A program made the position numbers and the translations under genes. Below are positions 60,624 through 64,000 of a stretch of 64,000 bases of DNA, piece after piece (position 1 is the first letter of the stretch; each line of letters opens with the position of its first letter). This stretch comes from Flavobacterium humidisoli (GTDB lineage: Bacteria; Bacteroidota; Bacteroidia; Flavobacteriales; Flavobacteriaceae), in assembly GCF_023272795.1 (NCBI RefSeq), contig NZ_CP096829.1, positions 1,240,001 through 1,304,000 on the forward strand, given 5' to 3'. The notes beneath the pieces were generated by a model, which saw only the letters and a program-made list of their open reading frames with translations, did no database searches and had not been told where the DNA came from.

Positions 60624-61451
60624 ATGGAACAAATTAAGCTTTTTATCAGTCACAAATTGTTTTTTAGCACGCTTTTTCTTGCCATATCAATAGGAGCTTT
60701 TGCACAAGAAGAGCCAAAAGCAGGTTCAAGTGCACAAGAACTCGCCGATAAAATGGCAAATCCAGTTGCAAGCTTAATTAGTGTTCCGCTTCAAAATAAT
60801 CTAACTTATGGAATAGGTGCTTATAACGGGTCAAAATATCAGATCAATATACAGCCAGTTGTTCCTTTTAAATTAAGTGAGAATCTAAACTTAATTACCC
60901 GTTATATCCTTCCAGTTGTAGATCAGCAGGATGTTACAGGAGAAAACACACATGAGTTTGGCTTAAGTGACGCAACAGTTACAGCATTTTTTGCTCCTAA
61001 AACTAAAGGAATTATCTTAGGAGTAGGTCCTGCTTTTTTAGTGCCAACTGCTACTGAAAAACTTTTAGGAACTGAAAAATTTGGAATTGGACCAAGCGTT
61101 TTGGTGATGCATCAGGGAAAAGGACTTTCGGTAGGTTTTTTAACCAATCAGATTTGGTCTGTAGCAGGAAATGCTGACAGAGCAGATTTCAATCAGTTCT
61201 ACACACAGCTATTTCTAACACATAGTTATAAAAGTGGTGCAAGTTTAGGTATCACTTCAGAAATTACACAAAACTGGCAGGGAAATACAACCCTTATTAC
61301 AGTTAGTCCAAATGTTGGCGCTATTACAAAATTAGGCGGTCAGACGATGCAATTTGCAGTTATGCCTTTAATACCAATTGTGGGGCATTCAAATATAAGA
61401 CCAGATTGGGGACTAAGAGCGGTAGTTGCTTTTATATTTCCACAGTCTTAA
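60624..61451 (+). CDS. outer-membrane beta-barrel protein
   Basis: A 275-residue protein with a signal peptide (to about residue 28, GAFAQ). The mature part alternates short amphipathic beta-strands and turns (LTYGIGAYNGSKYQINIQPVVPF, FGLSDATVTAFFAP and similar) and ends in an aromatic residue followed by a short tail (VAFIFPQS). It resembles the transporter-like barrel proteins found next to DUF1254 genes. It probably sits in the outer membrane; cargo unknown. Confidence 0.65.
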   Translation: MEQIKLFISHKLFFSTLFLAISIGAFAQEEPKAGSSAQELADKMANPVASLISVPLQNNLTYGIGAYNGSKYQINIQPVVPFKLSENLNLITRYILPVVDQQDVTGENTHEFGLSDATVTAFFAPKTKGIILGVGPAFLVPTATEKLLGTEKFGIGPSVLVMHQGKGLSVGFLTNQIWSVAGNADRADFNQFYTQLFLTHSYKSGASLGITSEITQNWQGNTTLITVSPNVGAITKLGGQTMQFAVMPLIPIVGHSNIRPDWGLRAVVAFIFPQS

Positions 61452-61467
61452 AAACTTCCTCATTTAA

Positions 61468-61605
61468 AAAAAAAAAATTTGCCTATCAACTCCTGCAGGA
61501 AAAGGTTTTGCTTTAGATAAAACTTACATATGTTTAAAAAAAAAGATAATTCTTAACGAATCAAGATTTCCAGCTCCAATTGAAGAAAAAAATAACGCTT
61601 TTTAA
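61468..61605 (+). pseudogene. possible coding remnant, no start codon
   Basis: An open stretch of 45 codons ending at TAA 61603-61605 reads like protein (LSTPAGKGFALDKTY and NESRFPAPIEEKNNAF) but has no usable start and begins in an A-run. It lies in the gap between the barrel gene and the first DUF1254 gene. It may be the tail of a decayed gene. Confidence 0.2.
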
Positions 61606-61623
61606 TACTCAAAAATAAAAGTT

Positions 61624-63102
61624 ATGAAAAATAAAAGTCTCGTTGTCCTTGTGGTTTCTACACTGATTCTTGCTGTTGGATGTGAAAAAAAAACAGTCAT
61701 AAATGAAGCGTCAACATCAGATACTGCTTCTGAATATGGAACTGAAATAAAAATGGATGGTGAATTGCCTTCAAAAGAATCTATTCCAAAATTGTTTGAT
61801 GAAATGGATTTTCAGCAGGCAACGCAATGTTATTTGTGGGGATTGCCAATTGTGGCTTTTGCCGAATGGCAGCAGATTCATTACAAAACATTTAACGCAA
61901 CCAGTAATGATCTCGTTTTTTATAACTCCTATAATGACCGTTTAGGAATATTGACAGGAAACGCTACGACGCCTTATATTATGTCATTTATTGATCTTGC
62001 AGCAAATGGGCCTACAGTAATCGAAATGCCGCCAGGACACACTGCAGGCGGACTTGGAGATTTTTGGCAGCGCGAGCAAGCCGTAATTGGCGAAATGGGA
62101 CCTGATAAAGGAAAAGGAGGAAAATATATTTTGGTTCCACCAACAATGAAAGATTTTAAACCCGCTGGATATTTTATAGTTCCTTGTACAACGGTAAATA
62201 TGTTTTTCGGATTCAGAGCTTTGGATCCTGATCCGAAAACAACTGAAACATTGGTAAAACAAGTAAAAATTTATCCATACGCACAACGTGCCAATCCCAC
62301 GCCGACAAAAGTGGTGAGTCCGCCAGCAGGCAAAAAATGGTACGGAATTCAGCCAACAGGAATTGCTTATTGGGAACGCCTTCATGCTATTTTACAAAAT
62401 GAACCTGTTGAAGACCGCGATCGTTTTTTCATGGCTTGGCTTAGAAATCTTGGCATAGAAAAAGGAAAACCTTTTACGCCAGACGAACGTCAGAAGAAAA
62501 TTTTAATTGCTGCTGCTGCGAAAGGACAACAAATGGCGATGGCAAATTCATTCGAAAAACGCTTTAAGGATGTAAAACACTGGCCGGGTAAAAAATGGGA
62601 TTATGTAATGATTATCAAAGATCCGTCTCAGCATGCAGATAATTACGATGAATTCTTCGAAAGAACTTCTTATTTCTATGAAGCCGTTACGTATTCAAAA
62701 GCTATGATTACCAAAATTCCAAATGTAGGTCAGGCTTATTTAGGAGCGTATTTTGACAATGAAGGAAACTGGTTAGACGGAGGTAAAAATTATACATTAA
62801 ATGTTCCGGCAAATCCTCCAGCAGTTAATTTCTGGTCAATAACAGTTTATGATTCTGCAACTCGCTGTTTGATAGACAACCCACAAAAAAATGCCGATTT
62901 ATCTTCTCGAAAAGACTTGATAAAAAATACAGATGGTTCTGTCGATTTGTATTTTGGACCAAAAGCTCCGGCCGGAAAAGAGAAAAACTGGGTGCAGACT
63001 TTACCAGGAAAACACTGGTTTACCTATATGCGTTTTTACGGACCAACAGCAGCTTATTTTGATAAGAGCTGGAAAATGGATGATATTAAAGAAGTAAAAT
63101 AA
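61624..63102 (+). CDS. DUF1254/DUF1214 domain lipoprotein, paralogue 1
   Basis: A 492-residue lipoprotein (lipobox AVGC, Cys20). The DUF1254 part (about 55-190) opens CYLWGLPIVAFAEWQ and contains TPYIMSFIDLAANGPTVIEMP. The DUF1214 part (about 365-480) contains PAVNFWSITVYDSATRCLIDN and ends with the WFTYMRFYGPTAAYFDKSW block. The family is widespread and uncharacterised, often near sulfatases or envelope genes. It is followed 24 bases later by a second DUF1254 gene. Confidence 0.85.
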   Translation: MKNKSLVVLVVSTLILAVGCEKKTVINEASTSDTASEYGTEIKMDGELPSKESIPKLFDEMDFQQATQCYLWGLPIVAFAEWQQIHYKTFNATSNDLVFYNSYNDRLGILTGNATTPYIMSFIDLAANGPTVIEMPPGHTAGGLGDFWQREQAVIGEMGPDKGKGGKYILVPPTMKDFKPAGYFIVPCTTVNMFFGFRALDPDPKTTETLVKQVKIYPYAQRANPTPTKVVSPPAGKKWYGIQPTGIAYWERLHAILQNEPVEDRDRFFMAWLRNLGIEKGKPFTPDERQKKILIAAAAKGQQMAMANSFEKRFKDVKHWPGKKWDYVMIIKDPSQHADNYDEFFERTSYFYEAVTYSKAMITKIPNVGQAYLGAYFDNEGNWLDGGKNYTLNVPANPPAVNFWSITVYDSATRCLIDNPQKNADLSSRKDLIKNTDGSVDLYFGPKAPAGKEKNWVQTLPGKHWFTYMRFYGPTAAYFDKSWKMDDIKEVK

Positions 63103-63126
63103 ACAGTAACCGACAAATCAATTAAA

Positions 63127-64000
63127 ATGAAAAAGCAAATAATTTTATTTCTCTCGATCCTTATATTGATATTAGTTTCGTGTAAAAAAGATAAAGAAGA
63201 CGAAGCTGTTGTCAATTCAGACGCATCTATTTCAGTTGATTCTGCCAGAGCAATTGCAAAAGAATCTTGGATATATGGTTTTCCGATATTTTACAATTAC
63301 AAAACGGTATATTCTTATGCTTTAGACAAAAACAACGCAAATGGTGCGAAGAACTTTAATACTTTTAAAAATTATTCTAAAAGTTTTACAGCACTAGATA
63401 CCACTATTGTAACTCCTAATAATGATACTCCATATTCGTGGGCAATACTGAACCTTTCAGATGAACCTATCGTGCTCGAAGTTCCTGAAATTACAAATAA
63501 CCGTTATTATGTCATGCAGCTTATAGATGCGTACACCTACAATTTTGCCTATGTAGGTTCAAGAGCTACGGGAAATAAAGCGGGTAAGTACCTTATTGCA
63601 GGTCCTAAATGGAAAGGAGAAACGCCTAAAGGAATCGATAAAGTCTTTACTTCTGAAACTAATTTAGTAACGATTTTGGGACGTACCGAAATGGATAATG
63701 TGGGTGAAACAAACATTATCAAAAAAATCCAAAGCGGTTATCGAATAATTCCATTGCATGAGTATACTAAAACAACTGCTCCAGAAGTAGTGAAATATAA
63801 TATGCCGTTGCCAGAGTGGAAAGAATCTGATTATAAGTCACTTGAATTTATTAATGTTCTAAATTCTTTACTGCAATATACTGTTCCTGATAAAAGTGAA
63901 AAAGAGCTGTTGGCACGTTTTGCCAAAATCGGAATTGTTCCAGGTGTGCCTTTTGATAAATCTAAATTTTCTCCCGAGATTCTTAAAGCAATTGAAGAAG
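63127..64000 (+). CDS. DUF1254 domain lipoprotein, paralogue 2 (cut by right edge)
   Basis: An open frame from the ATG at 63127 to the window edge (291 codons) with no stop. Lipobox LVSC (Cys19) follows a hydrophobic start. The DUF1254 blocks are recognisable: IAKESWIYGFPIFYNYK, TPNNDTPYSWAILNL and NRYYVMQLIDAYTYNFAYVGSR. It differs clearly in sequence from the neighbour at 61624, so this is an old duplication. The DUF1214 part lies beyond the window. Confidence 0.8.
   Translation, partial: MKKQIILFLSILILILVSCKKDKEDEAVVNSDASISVDSARAIAKESWIYGFPIFYNYKTVYSYALDKNNANGAKNFNTFKNYSKSFTALDTTIVTPNNDTPYSWAILNLSDEPIVLEVPEITNNRYYVMQLIDAYTYNFAYVGSRATGNKAGKYLIAGPKWKGETPKGIDKVFTSETNLVTILGRTEMDNVGETNIIKKIQSGYRIIPLHEYTKTTAPEVVKYNMPLPEWKESDYKSLEFINVLNSLLQYTVPDKSEKELLARFAKIGIVPGVPFDKSKFSPEILKAIEE

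Overview
The window reads as a chromosomal segment of a Flavobacterium species (Bacteroidota, close to F. johnsoniae). The DNA is AT-rich. Many genes are preceded by the Bacteroidota promoter pattern TTG, about 18-23 bases, TAnnTTTG, with no clear Shine-Dalgarno sequence. There is a SusC/SusD pair, a flexirubin-type pigment locus, and a tyrosine ammonia-lyase that closely resembles the F. johnsoniae enzyme. No rRNA, phage, insertion sequence or CRISPR array was seen. One tRNA (Leu, anticodon CAA) is present.

Layout. (1) 1-5297: edge of a flexirubin/aryl-polyene locus (partial ketosynthase, ketoacyl reductase, WG-repeat protein, tyrosine ammonia-lyase, and a divergent flavin halogenase-like protein). 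(2) 5527-11349: a non-phosphorylating deoxysugar (L-fucose type) pathway of mutarotase, FAH-family hydrolase, two SDR dehydrogenases and a UxaA-family dehydratase, with an AraC regulator. Lactonase and permease are not in the window. (3) 11618-17976: a sodium/sugar symporter and a galM-galK-galT operon with a divergent GntR-type regulator. (4) 17991-39397: a complete L-arabinan system. It holds a Nudix-type AraR regulator, SusC/SusD, five GH43 enzymes, one GH51, one GH127/GH146, the cytoplasmic araB-araD-araA set and a secreted aldose epimerase. Arabinan is cut outside the cell, imported by SusCD, trimmed to L-arabinose, and converted by AraA, AraB and AraD to xylulose 5-phosphate. Seven copies of a palindrome AARTGT-N7-ACAYTT lie upstream of susC, araR, araB and the symporter. 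They are the likely AraR operators and tie the symporter to arabinose rather than galactose. (5) 39565-57144: housekeeping genes (prs, rplY, pth, sod, purF, a PfkB kinase, an ECF sigma unit, rnhA, purN, acpP, fabF, rnc, pyk). (6) 57749-64000: an uncharacterised envelope module of sulfatase, HAD-family lipoprotein, beta-barrel protein and two DUF1254 lipoproteins (the last one cut by the window edge), behind a long promoter region with two palindromes.

The most unusual structure is in the 854-base gap between sod and purF. Four tandem copies of a ~183-base unit each appear to encode a ~72-nt small RNA on the minus strand: a promoter, a conserved 5' hairpin, a G-rich linker and a Rho-independent terminator. 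Base changes among the terminators keep pairing only as G-U pairs in minus-strand RNA, and several loops are GNRA only on that strand, so the transcribed strand can be assigned from sequence alone. Several families of interspersed inverted repeats occupy intergenic spaces; one copy supplies the last codons of the AraC gene.
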